A DNA stretch of 64,000 nucleotides from assembly GCA_031972475.1 (NCBI GenBank), contig DALYEP010000001.1:682001-746000 (forward strand), given 5' to 3'. Made by a program: the position numbers and the translations under genes. Below are positions 51,798-61,047 of the stretch, piece by piece. This DNA comes from CAIQNR01 sp031972475 (lineage in GTDB: Bacteria; Babelota; Babeliae; Babelales; CAIQNR01). The notes below the pieces were generated by a model, which ran no database searches, was not told where the DNA came from, and was given only the letters and a program-made list of their open reading frames with translations. Position 1 is the first letter of the stretch, and each line of letters opens with the position of its first letter.

Positions 51798-53339
51798 ATG
51801 ACTTCTATAAAAATATGTATAACTCTTGATTATGAAACATGGCAACCAGTTCCAAATGGTTATCAAATTGATTGGTATAAAGATTTATTTAACTCTGCTG
51901 AGCAATGGATGGTAATAGCAGAAAAATATAATGCAAAACTAACTTTTTTTGTAGAGATGGCAGAATATCTTTGGTTGAAGAAAAATAATATTTTTTTTGC
52001 TAAAGTTATGAAAAATCAAATTCAAGATATGGTTAAAAGAGGCCATGATGTTCAACTTCATTTACATCCATCATGGTTGCCGGAATTAGGCGTTTCGTTT
52101 CATAACAATATTTGGACTGGATTGGATAAAAATCAAAGGTTGCATGATATTACTTCATTAAAAGTATACGATGTTCTTGAAATGACAAAAAATGAACTAG
52201 AAATGATTGTTAAAGAGATTGATTCTAATTTTAAAGTTTTAGTTTTTAGAGCTGCGAAATATCAAATTCAGCCAAGCTTTGAAATTGTTGAAAGTCTTAT
52301 GTCTTTAGGTATTTATGCAGATAGTTCTGTTTGGAAGGGTGGTTATAGTAAAGAGCATTTTTTTGATTTTAGATATGCCTATCACAATCATCAACCATAT
52401 TTTAGCAGTCCTTATGATGTTCGTTATAAAGATCTTAAAGAAGAATCTTTTTTAGAAATTCCTATTTTTTCTTATAAAGGAGAAAAATGGAATTTAGATT
52501 TTGATTCATCGTCAAAAATGCTTTCTCCTTTATTGTTGCAATTAAAAGAGTATGGTTTGTTAAAAAATATATTTTGGAAAAAATTTAGATCAATTTTTAA
52601 AAAAAATGTAGAAAATTTATTTGTAGATCCTTTTGTTTTTACAGCTATAGGGCATACAAAAATACATAAACAATCTCATGTTTTAGATGATTTTTTTTCT
52701 AGTTTAAAGTCTATTCCAAATAGTAATATTGTTACTATTAAAGATATTGTTTCGTCTTATTCATTTAAGCCAAGTATCTTAAAAAAGAGATTTCAAGGAT
52801 CAGATTCTTTATGTCGTATATATGAAATAACTCAATGGTGCTACGAAGCATTAGATCCTATTAAAGGACATGAGGTTGAAGATCCTTTAGAAATTATTAA
52901 ACAAGGTTATGGGTTGTGTGCTGCATATGTAGCAATAATGTCTTTTATGTGCAAAAAAGAAGGTTTTAATCATCGTTTGTGGCGATTGGTTTTTAAAACT
53001 TATGAAAATAATAATATTGATACTCATGAATTATTAGAGGTTTTTATAAAAAATAAATGGATATTGGTTGATCCTACTATCAATATTGTTTTTCCATTTT
53101 CACTTTATGATGTTTATGAAAATTCTAATATTGTTGATGAATTTATGAAAAAAGAATCAACATTGTTTTTCGATGATAGATGGTTTAAGAGATCGTATAA
53201 TTTTTATGCTTCATCAGATTTTTATAAAAAAATCTTTTCTTTTGGAATTAGAAATTCTACTAAAGATTTATTTAATTATTTTACTTCAGAAGAATTTTTA
53301 TATAAAAAAAAAATCTTATATAAAGAATTTAATGAATAA
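51798..53339 (+). CDS. Polysaccharide-deacetylase-like domain fused to a transglutaminase-like domain
   Basis: 513 residues from ATG 51798. Residues 1 to about 280 resemble a NodB-type deacetylase: CITLDYETW (metal Asp), GHDVQLHLHPSW (metal His), FRAAKY and TAIGHTKIH. Residues about 340-440 form a transglutaminase-like core with GYGLCAAYVAIMSF (Cys), DTHELLEVFI (His) and WILVDPTIN (Asp), a complete triad. No signal peptide. The combination is unusual. Candidates are amide cleavage or transfer on sugar residues. It overlaps the next gene by 8 bp. Confidence 0.78.
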   Translation: MTSIKICITLDYETWQPVPNGYQIDWYKDLFNSAEQWMVIAEKYNAKLTFFVEMAEYLWLKKNNIFFAKVMKNQIQDMVKRGHDVQLHLHPSWLPELGVSFHNNIWTGLDKNQRLHDITSLKVYDVLEMTKNELEMIVKEIDSNFKVLVFRAAKYQIQPSFEIVESLMSLGIYADSSVWKGGYSKEHFFDFRYAYHNHQPYFSSPYDVRYKDLKEESFLEIPIFSYKGEKWNLDFDSSSKMLSPLLLQLKEYGLLKNIFWKKFRSIFKKNVENLFVDPFVFTAIGHTKIHKQSHVLDDFFSSLKSIPNSNIVTIKDIVSSYSFKPSILKKRFQGSDSLCRIYEITQWCYEALDPIKGHEVEDPLEIIKQGYGLCAAYVAIMSFMCKKEGFNHRLWRLVFKTYENNNIDTHELLEVFIKNKWILVDPTINIVFPFSLYDVYENSNIVDEFMKKESTLFFDDRWFKRSYNFYASSDFYKKIFSFGIRNSTKDLFNYFTSEEFLYKKKILYKEFNE

Positions 53340-54621
53340 TTATATCTTATATTTAAGAACTGATATTTGTATGGAGCAAATCAATACAGGAGGTTCCGTA
53401 GGTCATACCTTAGGGGTCATTAATGCTTTTTTAGAAAAAAAAATTACATGTTATGTATTTTCTTCTCAAATGCATATCGTATTGAATAATGAAAAAAAAA
53501 TTATATTTAGACCATTATATGTAGGAAGTTTTTTTTGGATTGTAAGATGGAGGTTTGGTTATTTAAGGTGGCGTCTTGAGTCTTTTTTTTCAACGTTTTC
53601 CTTCTTTTTTCAAGTTCTTTATTTTTCTAAAAATATTAAATTTTCTTATATTTATCAGCGTTATAGTATTTTAAATTTCACAGGGTTGCTGTTGAGCTGG
53701 TATAAAAAAATTCCATTAATACTTGAATATAATGGATCTGAGGCATACTGGTTTGATATTTCATCTAATGATGTATGGTACCGTAGGTGGTTTGCTTTTA
53801 AAAAACTTTCTTATTTTGTTGAAAATTTAAATATTAAATATGCGCAAAATATAGTTGTTGTTTCGCAAGCATTAAAAGAAGACCTTGTAAAAAGAGGAAT
53901 TAATCATAATAAAATTTTGGTTAATCCAAATGGCGTTGATTCATTTTATTTTGAAAGTAATTGTGTGATGAAAGAAAGAGATTGCATTCGAAGTAAATAC
54001 GATTTTAATGATACATTTGTTTTTGGCTTTATAGGAACTTTTGGTCATTGGCATGGTATAGAAGTTTTAGAATATATTATTCCTATAATATGTAATTTAA
54101 GGCCAGAAGCGCGGTTTTTGCTTATTGGGGATGGTTTATTAAAAGATCATGCGCAAGAAATTTTAAATAAATATATGATAGAGGGTAAAGTAATATTTAC
54201 AGGAAAAATAGCTCAAGATCAGGCGCCTCATTATCTTGCATCATGTGATGCATTTTTATGTCCTACGCAGCCAAATGCTGATGGCACTCGTTTTTTTGGA
54301 TCCCCAACAAAGCTTTTTGAATATATGAGCATGGCAAAGCCTGTGCTTGCTTCTGATTTAGAGCAGCTAGCAGAAGTAATTTCCCCAGCAATAAAAATTT
54401 TTAAAGATGAGGATTATAATATTATAGATGAAGTTGGTTTTTCTGTAGATCCACTTGATTGGGATGCATGGGTAAAGGCGTGTTGTATGTGTATTGATAT
54501 GGATAATAAAAAAAGATATTTGCTTGGTAATAATGCGCGCAATAAGGTGCTTAATCAATATACATGGCAAAAGCATGTAGAACGCATACTTAGCCATATT
54601 AAGGGTATTGAGGATGTTTAA
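53332..54621 (+). CDS. GT4-family glycosyltransferase
   Basis: 429 residues from ATG 53332, which overlaps the previous stop; the longer open frame reads within the deacetylase gene. N-terminal acceptor domain (YILYLRTDIC, TGGSVGHTLGVI, LEYNGSEAYW) and C-terminal donor domain (FGFIGTFGHWHGIEVL, RFLLIGDG, GKIAQDQAPHYLASCDAFLCP, SPTKLFEYMSMAKPVL with the ExE-type motif). Builds the repeat unit of the polymer; sugar unknown. It is the intact counterpart of the truncated gene at 47555-48226. Confidence 0.9.
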   Translation: MNNYILYLRTDICMEQINTGGSVGHTLGVINAFLEKKITCYVFSSQMHIVLNNEKKIIFRPLYVGSFFWIVRWRFGYLRWRLESFFSTFSFFFQVLYFSKNIKFSYIYQRYSILNFTGLLLSWYKKIPLILEYNGSEAYWFDISSNDVWYRRWFAFKKLSYFVENLNIKYAQNIVVVSQALKEDLVKRGINHNKILVNPNGVDSFYFESNCVMKERDCIRSKYDFNDTFVFGFIGTFGHWHGIEVLEYIIPIICNLRPEARFLLIGDGLLKDHAQEILNKYMIEGKVIFTGKIAQDQAPHYLASCDAFLCPTQPNADGTRFFGSPTKLFEYMSMAKPVLASDLEQLAEVISPAIKIFKDEDYNIIDEVGFSVDPLDWDAWVKACCMCIDMDNKKRYLLGNNARNKVLNQYTWQKHVERILSHIKGIEDV

Positions 54622-55561
54622 GAATATAAAATTTTTACAATCATTTTTTTTAGTAATAATTATTGTATTACTAAGTATGCATTCCGGTGGAATCTACATA
54701 CTAAAAAAATACAATTATTTTTTTAGAGCAATTCCTGTTTCTGATATGGCATCTTTTGAATATATATTTCCTTATAAAACGCCTTCTAACATACAAGTTT
54801 TGTGCGGTTCTTCATATCAAGAGACCCTTAAAAACGTTATGAACTTTGCTTCATGTAAACATGAATGGATAGTTCCTATATCTGATCATGTTAAAGATTT
54901 TTTTGAATGCGCTCAAAAAGGGGGCCGGTTAACGTGCAATGGAATGGCTGAGCTTTATCTGCATGCTTTAAGGCTTCAGGGTATTAAAGCGCGCAAGTTA
55001 TTTGTGGTTAAAAATTTTGGAGACCCTTATGATTCTCATACTATTGTAGAAATTTTTATTGATGGTAAATGGCGTATTTTTGACCCAACATTTCATGTAA
55101 GTTTTAAAAAAGATGGAGAACTTCTTGGTGCCCAGGATATTGCACAATCACTTACAGATGGTTCATTTTTAAAGATAGAACCTATTTTTTATGGTGAGGT
55201 GAATTGTCCTTATCGGCTTGATTCTTATTATATGCATTGGCTATCACTTTATAATAATGTTTTGTTTTTTAAATATGGCCAATATTCTTCTAATTCGATT
55301 GTAAGAAGTGTTATGCAACTGCTATTTCATTATTGGAGTGGACCAAAATTATATTATTTTTCTCAAAGTAATCGTTCAAATAGTTACTTTGAACTTCTTA
55401 ATGTTTTTTATTTTTTAATTGTTTGTATTTTTCCATGGATGATAGTTTTGATTGTTTTTTTATTACTCCTGACTATTCTTATTGGCGTATATCAAAAAAA
55501 GAATATTTATTTTAAAAAAGGTGAGTATGCTTCAAAAAAATTTAAATCAGGAAATTTCTAA
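54614..55561 (+). CDS. Membrane-anchored transglutaminase-like protein
   Basis: 315 residues from ATG 54614. N-terminal helix (FFLVIIIVLLSM), exported domain, and C-terminal helix (FPWMIVLIVFLLLLTILIGV). The triad of a transglutaminase-like core is visible: RLTCNGMAELYLHALR (Cys), DSHTIVEIFI (His), WRIFDPTF (Asp). The domain matches the second half of the deacetylase fusion only in this core. It would act outside the inner membrane. Role unknown; neighbourhood suggests work on the glycan or its protein partner. Confidence 0.8.
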   Translation: MFKNIKFLQSFFLVIIIVLLSMHSGGIYILKKYNYFFRAIPVSDMASFEYIFPYKTPSNIQVLCGSSYQETLKNVMNFASCKHEWIVPISDHVKDFFECAQKGGRLTCNGMAELYLHALRLQGIKARKLFVVKNFGDPYDSHTIVEIFIDGKWRIFDPTFHVSFKKDGELLGAQDIAQSLTDGSFLKIEPIFYGEVNCPYRLDSYYMHWLSLYNNVLFFKYGQYSSNSIVRSVMQLLFHYWSGPKLYYFSQSNRSNSYFELLNVFYFLIVCIFPWMIVLIVFLLLLTILIGVYQKKNIYFKKGEYASKKFKSGNF

Positions 55562-56306
55562 AAAAGTTGATTGTAATTGTATTTTTTATAATAGATTACT
55601 TGAAAAACACATTAAAAATGTAATTGCTGAAATTGATTTTTCAATAATTGATCAGTGTTGCTCTTATAAAAATGCTCAAGATCATTTAAAAGATACCTTT
55701 AAAGATATTAGTATCGCATATATTTCTTGTGAGAGCGCTACAATAAGTCTTATGGAATCGCTTAATTACTCTCTTGTTGGGACATCTGTTTTGTTTGAAA
55801 AAGATTATAACGACTCTATTGATAATTTTATATCAGATAGTGATTACATTATTGTTAAAGGAGCTGATTATGTTTTTGATATTGAAAATATAAGAAGCCA
55901 AGAACTTATAATAGAAGTAGCTTTAATGAGCCAATATGGAAAAAATAAAAATATATCTTTTGATGCAGTTTATTCATTTTATAAAGAATCAATTTATGAT
56001 TTATGGAATTTTCGCAGCACTGATATTTTTGTAGCAGTCGATTTTGCCGGTGCTCTTTCGGGGTTTATTTCTTTAAAAGAACAAAAAGATATAATTACTA
56101 TTGATTTTCTTGCTGTTCATAAAAGCATTAGAAGAAAAGGAATTGCACAAGAGCTTATTAAAAAGGCTTGCTTGTACGCAAAGTCATTACAAAAGACCAT
56201 ATACGTTTTAACTCAATCAGAAAATACAGCATCAGTTCGTCTTTATGAAAAAGCGGGATTTGTGCAAAAAAAATTCCAACTTGTTTACAGTAAAAATAAG
56301 GAATGA
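55527..56306 (+). CDS. GNAT acetyltransferase, WecD-like
   Basis: 259 residues from ATG 55527 (an in-frame start further upstream lies deeper in the preceding gene). N-terminal part (FSIIDQCCSYKNAQDHLKDT) is followed by a GNAT domain in the second half: ITIDFLAVHKSIRRKGIAQ (acetyl-CoA pyrophosphate loop R-R-K-G-I-A) and SENTASVRLYEKAGF. The layout resembles WecD/RffC, which acetylates a 4-amino sugar nucleotide. Consistent with decorating an amino sugar in this polysaccharide. Confidence 0.83.
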   Translation: MLQKNLNQEISKKVDCNCIFYNRLLEKHIKNVIAEIDFSIIDQCCSYKNAQDHLKDTFKDISIAYISCESATISLMESLNYSLVGTSVLFEKDYNDSIDNFISDSDYIIVKGADYVFDIENIRSQELIIEVALMSQYGKNKNISFDAVYSFYKESIYDLWNFRSTDIFVAVDFAGALSGFISLKEQKDIITIDFLAVHKSIRRKGIAQELIKKACLYAKSLQKTIYVLTQSENTASVRLYEKAGFVQKKFQLVYSKNKE

Positions 56307-56308
56307 TT

Positions 56309-57478
56309 ATGTTGCCAGGAAGAATAGCTACTATTTTAAACAGTTTTTTTTCTTATAAAAAATATGGTGTATTGCTTCTTGTAGAAAATAAAGGAATTCC
56401 ATCAGCATTGTCATGTTGTGATGATCTTGGTTTGTATATGTATATTCCTTTTTTGAGTTCTTTGCTTTCTTTCGATCCATTGAGCACTTGTACGATGTTT
56501 TTTTCTACAATAACAATCTTATTTTTTATAGTGGTAGCAAGTGCTTTTTTTTCGATAGTTAAAGATAAAGCAGGATATGCAGTTATTGCATTTGGTTTAT
56601 ATCGTTTAATGCATCCGCTCAAAGAGCTTTCAGATGTTTATTTAGCCTATATATTGCCATTTATGGCATTGCCGCTTGTGCTTGTTGCTATTGAAAAAAA
56701 GAATAAAAAATTATTTTTAGCAAGTTTTTTTCTTTGTGGTTTTGTTGGAAGCTTTTCTAATATTATACGCATTTTTTCATTCTTGCCTGTGTTTGTTTTT
56801 TTTATCATCCTTTTAGTTTTTAACACTTTATATAATCGTTATAAAAAAATTGTTCCTTTATTGTTGTTATTAATAGGGTATTCAATTCCTTATATTCATT
56901 TTAAATACGTTTTGTATAAAAGAGATTTTTTTTTAGAGCAAAAGAATAATAAACAACAAGATATTCCTACAAGACATGTTTTTTGGCATAACATGTATTT
57001 AGGGTTTGGTTTTTTAAAAAATAAATATGATATTAGCTGGGAAGATTCATGTGGCGAGCGCCATGCTCGTCAAGTAGTCCCAGGGGTTGAGGTAGGGTCG
57101 CCAGTTTATGAAAAAACTATAAGAGACTTTATTTTAAATTTAATCAAAACTGATCGTTATTTTGTATGTAATACATTATTTGCAAAATTAGGAGTTTTAA
57201 TTTTCTTCTTTTTTTTATATTTTGGCTTTTTGGGATTGTTAGCTTCGTATTTTGTTCCTAAAGCATGGTATATAGAATTAGCATTTTTATGTTGCGCTGG
57301 TGTAAGCGCTTTGCCGGGCCTTTTAACACTTCCTTCAACGGCATATTTAATGGGATTTATTGTTTGTGTGCTATTTTATACTATATACAGTCTTCTTTAT
57401 TTTTTAAATCATAATGGATTTAATCAAGTGCGAAAAAGCTTTAAATCTTTTTATATTCTTATAAAAAAAACTCAGTAG
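56309..57478 (+). CDS. Polytopic membrane protein A of a paralogous pair
   Basis: 389 residues from the ATG at 56309, 6 bp after AAGGA. About nine membrane helices. The segment TRHVFWHNMYLGFGFL, then FAKLGVLIFF and SALPGLLTLPSTAYLMGF are also present in the protein at 58423-59616, so the two are paralogues. The size, helices and a conserved extracytoplasmic FWHN loop recall GT-C glycosyltransferases, which use polyprenyl-linked sugars; the GtrB-like gene next door supports that. No firm family assignment. Confidence 0.72.
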   Translation: MLPGRIATILNSFFSYKKYGVLLLVENKGIPSALSCCDDLGLYMYIPFLSSLLSFDPLSTCTMFFSTITILFFIVVASAFFSIVKDKAGYAVIAFGLYRLMHPLKELSDVYLAYILPFMALPLVLVAIEKKNKKLFLASFFLCGFVGSFSNIIRIFSFLPVFVFFIILLVFNTLYNRYKKIVPLLLLLIGYSIPYIHFKYVLYKRDFFLEQKNNKQQDIPTRHVFWHNMYLGFGFLKNKYDISWEDSCGERHARQVVPGVEVGSPVYEKTIRDFILNLIKTDRYFVCNTLFAKLGVLIFFFFLYFGFLGLLASYFVPKAWYIELAFLCCAGVSALPGLLTLPSTAYLMGFIVCVLFYTIYSLLYFLNHNGFNQVRKSFKSFYILIKKTQ

Positions 57479-57482
57479 TTTT

Positions 57483-58505
57483 ATGAAAAAAATAATATCA
57501 ATTGTCGTACCTGTTTTTAATGAAGAGGCTAATCTTTTTAAATTATACGAAGCATTAAGCGAAGTGTTTGTTTTTTTAGAATCTTTTTATAGGTATGAGG
57601 TCATTTTAATAGATGATGGCAGCAAGGATAACTCATGGAAATGTATGCAGCAATTAGCACTTTTAAATCCTTATATAAAAATTATTTCATTTTCTCGAAA
57701 TTTTGGTCATCAAATGGCATTAACAGCTGGATATGATGCTGCTTGTGGTGATGCTATTATTACGATAGATGCTGACTTGCAAGATCCTCCATCTCTTATT
57801 ATTGCTATGATAAAAGAGTGGGAAAAGGGATACTATATTGTTTATGCGCGTCGTCTAACTCGTAAAGATAGTTTTTTAAAAAAAATTATAGCTGCAATTT
57901 ACTATTACATCCTACATCTTGTAGCTGATGTTTCTATACCGCGAAATGTAGGAGATTTTAGACTTATTGATAAAAAAGTTTTAGAAGCAGTTAGTAATAT
58001 TAGAGAGACAACCTGTTATTGGCGAGGAATGGTTGCATGGACAGGATTTACACACACGTTTGTTGACTTTAAAAGAGAAGAGAGAGCTGGTGGTTCTCCC
58101 GGTTATACATGGAAAAAGAGTTTAAAATTAGGAATTGATGGTATTACTGGATTTTCCTCATTTCCTTTAGAAATAGCGGCATATGTTGGTTTTTTTGTTA
58201 TTTTAACTGGCTGTTTAATGCTTTCTTATATTACATATGATGCAATTATTAATTCTATTAGATATCCGCTTTTTAAATGGCTTACAACAATAGTGTATAT
58301 TTTTATGGGGGTTCAATTTTTACTTATATGGTTGATTGGTCAATATATTGGTCGTATTTATATGCATCAAAAAGGTCGCCCACTTTATTTGATTAAAGAA
58401 CAGCAATTAGGAAAGTTAGTAAATGAAAATTATGCCTATAAGGCTTCAAGTTTTAAATCAAGCGTATCAAGCAATTTGGACAACGGGCCAAGCTCTTATT
58501 CGTGA
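57483..58505 (+). CDS. GtrB-like GT2 glycosyltransferase
   Basis: 340 residues. GT2 catalytic domain (ISIVVPVFNEEANL, VILIDDGSKDNSW, SFSRNFGHQMALTAG, ITIDADLQDPP with the metal DAD, NVGDFRLIDKKV, WRGMVAWTGF) plus two C-terminal helices. The group moves a sugar from a nucleotide to undecaprenyl phosphate, e.g. GtrB. The lipid-sugar would serve a GT-C partner, plausibly one of the two membrane proteins adjacent. It is closely related to the gene at 61048. Its 3' end overlaps the next gene by 83 bp. Confidence 0.93.
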   Translation: MKKIISIVVPVFNEEANLFKLYEALSEVFVFLESFYRYEVILIDDGSKDNSWKCMQQLALLNPYIKIISFSRNFGHQMALTAGYDAACGDAIITIDADLQDPPSLIIAMIKEWEKGYYIVYARRLTRKDSFLKKIIAAIYYYILHLVADVSIPRNVGDFRLIDKKVLEAVSNIRETTCYWRGMVAWTGFTHTFVDFKREERAGGSPGYTWKKSLKLGIDGITGFSSFPLEIAAYVGFFVILTGCLMLSYITYDAIINSIRYPLFKWLTTIVYIFMGVQFLLIWLIGQYIGRIYMHQKGRPLYLIKEQQLGKLVNENYAYKASSFKSSVSSNLDNGPSSYS

Positions 58506-59616
58506 GCTTTCAAATGGCTTATTAATACCAGCAGAATATCAGTTTGGCGGTGATATTGGTTGCACTTATGCAATAACATCGTTATCAAAATTGTTTTATC
58601 TTGATTTGTTAAGCTCTATTTTTTTGTTTTATGGTTTTTTTCTTATAACAAGCTCGCTTGTTGCATGGTTTGGGATTAATTGCTTTACTAAATCATACAA
58701 AATTAGATTTCTTTCTTTCTTGAGTATCTTGTTTTTAGCATTACTTTCTTGGCGTATTGGCGATGAATATATTATGAGTTTTTGTGCTGTTGCATATATG
58801 CCTTTGCTTTTTTATTTTTTTGAAAAAAAAGATAAAAAATTGTTATTAATAATCTCTTTTGTTATTGGTGTACTTGTAGCGCTATTTAATTTTTTCAGAA
58901 TTCATACTGGTACATTACTAGCGATTGTTTTTTGCGCACGAATTACAATGTCTGTTTTTTTAAATAAAAATAAATTTTTATTTTTAATTTTATTATGTTG
59001 TGGTTACTGTACGATGCAGTATCGCATTAGATCTCTTTTTATAGAAAGAAATCATTATTTAAGTTCTTGTGGTTATAATGTTACTTCAGAGGGGCATATT
59101 CATACATTTTGGCACAATCTTTATCCTGGATTTGGTTTTATAGAAAATGATAAAAATCTTTATTTTTCTGATCAATGTTCTGTTGATACGGTTAAAGCTA
59201 TAGATTCTTCGGCTGTGTATTTATCTAAGCAGTATAATGATATTTTAAAGCATCAAGTTTTTAATCTTATCATTAACAATCCACATTTTGTTTTAAGAGT
59301 TTTTTTTGCAAAATTGGGGGTTGTTTTTTATTATCTTATTCTTTGTTTATTACCAGCTTTTTGGGCTTTGTTTTTACCATATATGCCGCTTAGAATACAC
59401 ATTTGTTATTGGATAGCTATGTTATGGGGAGCGCTTCCTGGGTTACTTACTATTCCTAATATTTTGTATGTTTTAGGCTTTGTTGCCAGTGCTTGGTTAT
59501 ATGGTTTGCATCTTATGGTATATGCCTTGAATGTAAAAAGTTTTTATTTTTATATGGGTAATATTAAGAATTTTTTTGTGAAATTATTCCGTAAAGTCCG
59601 CCTAATGGAATTTTAG
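58423..59616 (+). CDS. Polytopic membrane protein B of a paralogous pair
   Basis: 397 residues with about nine helices. AGGAAAG lies 7 bp before the ATG at 58423, so the 83-bp overlap with the GtrB-like gene looks genuine; the N-terminal MPIRL also matches LPGRI of the paralogue. Shared motifs with protein A: HTFWHNLYPGFGF, FFAKLGVVFYY and GALPGLLTIPNILYVLGF. Probable GT-C-like role with a polyprenyl-linked sugar donor. Its 3' end overlaps a convergent methyltransferase by 53 bp. Confidence 0.72.
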   Translation: MKIMPIRLQVLNQAYQAIWTTGQALIRELSNGLLIPAEYQFGGDIGCTYAITSLSKLFYLDLLSSIFLFYGFFLITSSLVAWFGINCFTKSYKIRFLSFLSILFLALLSWRIGDEYIMSFCAVAYMPLLFYFFEKKDKKLLLIISFVIGVLVALFNFFRIHTGTLLAIVFCARITMSVFLNKNKFLFLILLCCGYCTMQYRIRSLFIERNHYLSSCGYNVTSEGHIHTFWHNLYPGFGFIENDKNLYFSDQCSVDTVKAIDSSAVYLSKQYNDILKHQVFNLIINNPHFVLRVFFAKLGVVFYYLILCLLPAFWALFLPYMPLRIHICYWIAMLWGALPGLLTIPNILYVLGFVASAWLYGLHLMVYALNVKSFYFYMGNIKNFFVKLFRKVRLMEF

Positions 59617-60277
59617 AAATCCATTTTTCTATTGGCCTTAAAAAATTTAGAAACTTAGGAAAGAAGCAATAAAAAACTGTCTCTTTGTAGAATAATTTAG
59701 TTATTTTTTTTGCATACCAAGGAGTAAGCATTGTGGCATTTTGGTCTATCGGATTTTTATTAAAAATGTATCTAGTTCCTGGATTGAGTGGGTTAAGCTC
59801 AAAAATTATAAACAACCCTTTTGGTTTTAGAACTCTTATGCATTCGTTAATATAATTTTCATGTAAATCAAAAGAAATATGATGAAAAACTCCAGCTGCA
59901 TATACAACATCAAAATAATTATCTTCAAAGGGGATTGTTTCATTTGAAGATAAAAATGAAATATCAGTAAATGTTTTTTGTGCTATATCAATACTTTTTA
60001 AAGATGGGTCTACACCAAAGCATTTTGCTGAAGGTAATATTTTTTTAACTTCAGCTGTCATTGCTCCATCGCCACATCCAAAGTCTAAAATATTTGAAGG
60101 ATTTGATATGTTGTGTCTTAAGAGCCATTCTTTTAGTTTGTGTGCTTTTAATGTAGTAAAATAATCAAAACTTTCTCCTGTTGGAGTGTAATAAAGGTTT
60201 AAATTTTCTCTATAATTTTTAATGTAAGAATCAAATTCTTTAAGTTCTGGTTTTTTATTTTTGACTAATTGTTCCAT
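59564..60277 (-). CDS. SAM-dependent methyltransferase, downstream copy of a tandem pair
   Basis: 237 residues from ATG 60277 (GGAGG 5 bp upstream). Class I fold: NILDFGCGDGAMTAEVKK, CFGVDPSLKSI, FDVVYAAGVFHHI, then VLKPKGLFIIFELNPLNP. The C-terminal 45 residues (from TPWYAKKITKLFYKE onwards) are almost identical to those of the upstream copy, also at DNA level. It overlaps the upstream copy by 23 bp and the convergent membrane protein by 53 bp. Likely glycan or lipid-linked sugar methylation; acceptor unknown. Confidence 0.85.
   Translation of the reverse strand: MEQLVKNKKPELKEFDSYIKNYRENLNLYYTPTGESFDYFTTLKAHKLKEWLLRHNISNPSNILDFGCGDGAMTAEVKKILPSAKCFGVDPSLKSIDIAQKTFTDISFLSSNETIPFEDNYFDVVYAAGVFHHISFDLHENYINECIRVLKPKGLFIIFELNPLNPGTRYIFNKNPIDQNATMLTPWYAKKITKLFYKETVFYCFFPKFLNFLRPIEKWISKIPLGGLYGIISQKNS
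59621..59737. repeat. 117-nt near-identical direct repeat, copy 1
   Basis: The 3' part of the downstream methyltransferase gene matches 60306-60422 in the upstream copy over 117 nt with 3 differences (spacing 685 bp). Flanking sequence in the same genes is far more diverged. Confidence 0.9.
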
Positions 60278-60935
60278 AAAGACCTCCAAAAGGTAATTTT
60301 GATAGCCATTTTTCTATTGGCCTTAAAAAATTTAGAAACTTAGGGAAGAAACAATAAAAAACTGTCTCTTTGTAGAATAATTTGGTTATTTTTTTTGCAT
60401 ACCAAGGAGTAAGCATTGTGGCGTTTTTTTCCATAGGATGACCATTAAAAATATATTGGGTTCCTGGATTGAGAGGGTTGAGTTCAAATAAAACAAGAAT
60501 TCCACCAGGTTTTAGTATTTGATAAAGATTTTGTATGTAATAATCGTGTTGATCAAATGGTATGTGATGAAAAACGCCAGCGCAATAAATAATATCAAAC
60601 ATTTCATTTTTAAATAATGTTAATACATCTTCTGATGCATAAAATATGCAATCAGGAGCATTTTTTTGAGCAATATTTATGCTTTGATAAGATGGATCAA
60701 TTCCAAAAACCTGAGAGATTTTAAAGATTTTTTTGACTTCATAACTCATAAGTCCATCCCCACATCCAAAATCAAGAATATTTTGAGGATTATATATTTT
60801 ATAATGGGCTGCCCAAGTTTTTAATTTTTTTGCTTTTAATTGTGCAAAGTAATGACTGTTTTCACCAGTTGGTGATAAATATTTTGTTTGTTCTTGGCGA
60901 TATTGTGTAGCAAATTGATCAAATTCATGATTCAT
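60255..60935 (-). CDS. SAM-dependent methyltransferase, upstream copy of a tandem pair
   Basis: 226 residues from ATG 60935, preceded by AAAGGAATTACACA; a longer open frame has no support. Class I motifs: NILDFGCGDGLMSYEVKK, VFGIDPSYQSI, FDIIYCAGVFHHIP, LKPGGILVLFELNPLNPG. Shares YLSPTGENSHYF with YYTPTGESFDYF in the downstream copy and an almost identical C-terminus. The pair runs opposite to the rest of the polysaccharide locus, an inserted or inverted block. Confidence 0.85.
   Translation of the reverse strand: MNHEFDQFATQYRQEQTKYLSPTGENSHYFAQLKAKKLKTWAAHYKIYNPQNILDFGCGDGLMSYEVKKIFKISQVFGIDPSYQSINIAQKNAPDCIFYASEDVLTLFKNEMFDIIYCAGVFHHIPFDQHDYYIQNLYQILKPGGILVLFELNPLNPGTQYIFNGHPMEKNATMLTPWYAKKITKLFYKETVFYCFFPKFLNFLRPIEKWLSKLPFGGLYGTISQK
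60306..60422. repeat. 117-nt near-identical direct repeat, copy 2
   Basis: Partner of 59621-59737. It encodes the stretch from about ATMLTPWYAKK to RPIEKW in the upstream methyltransferase. The sharp boundaries suggest gene conversion or a recent partial duplication. Confidence 0.9.
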
Positions 60936-61047
60936 TGTGTAATTCCTTTTTTTATTTGTATCAATCACTATCAGATGGTAATGTTTTTTGGTCAAGAAAA
61001 AAATATAATGCATACTTATAAAAAATTACTCTAAAGAGCTGATAAGT

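Noticed and set aside
61004..61009. TATAAT upstream of the second GtrB-like gene
   Set aside because: No acceptable -35 element at the right distance.
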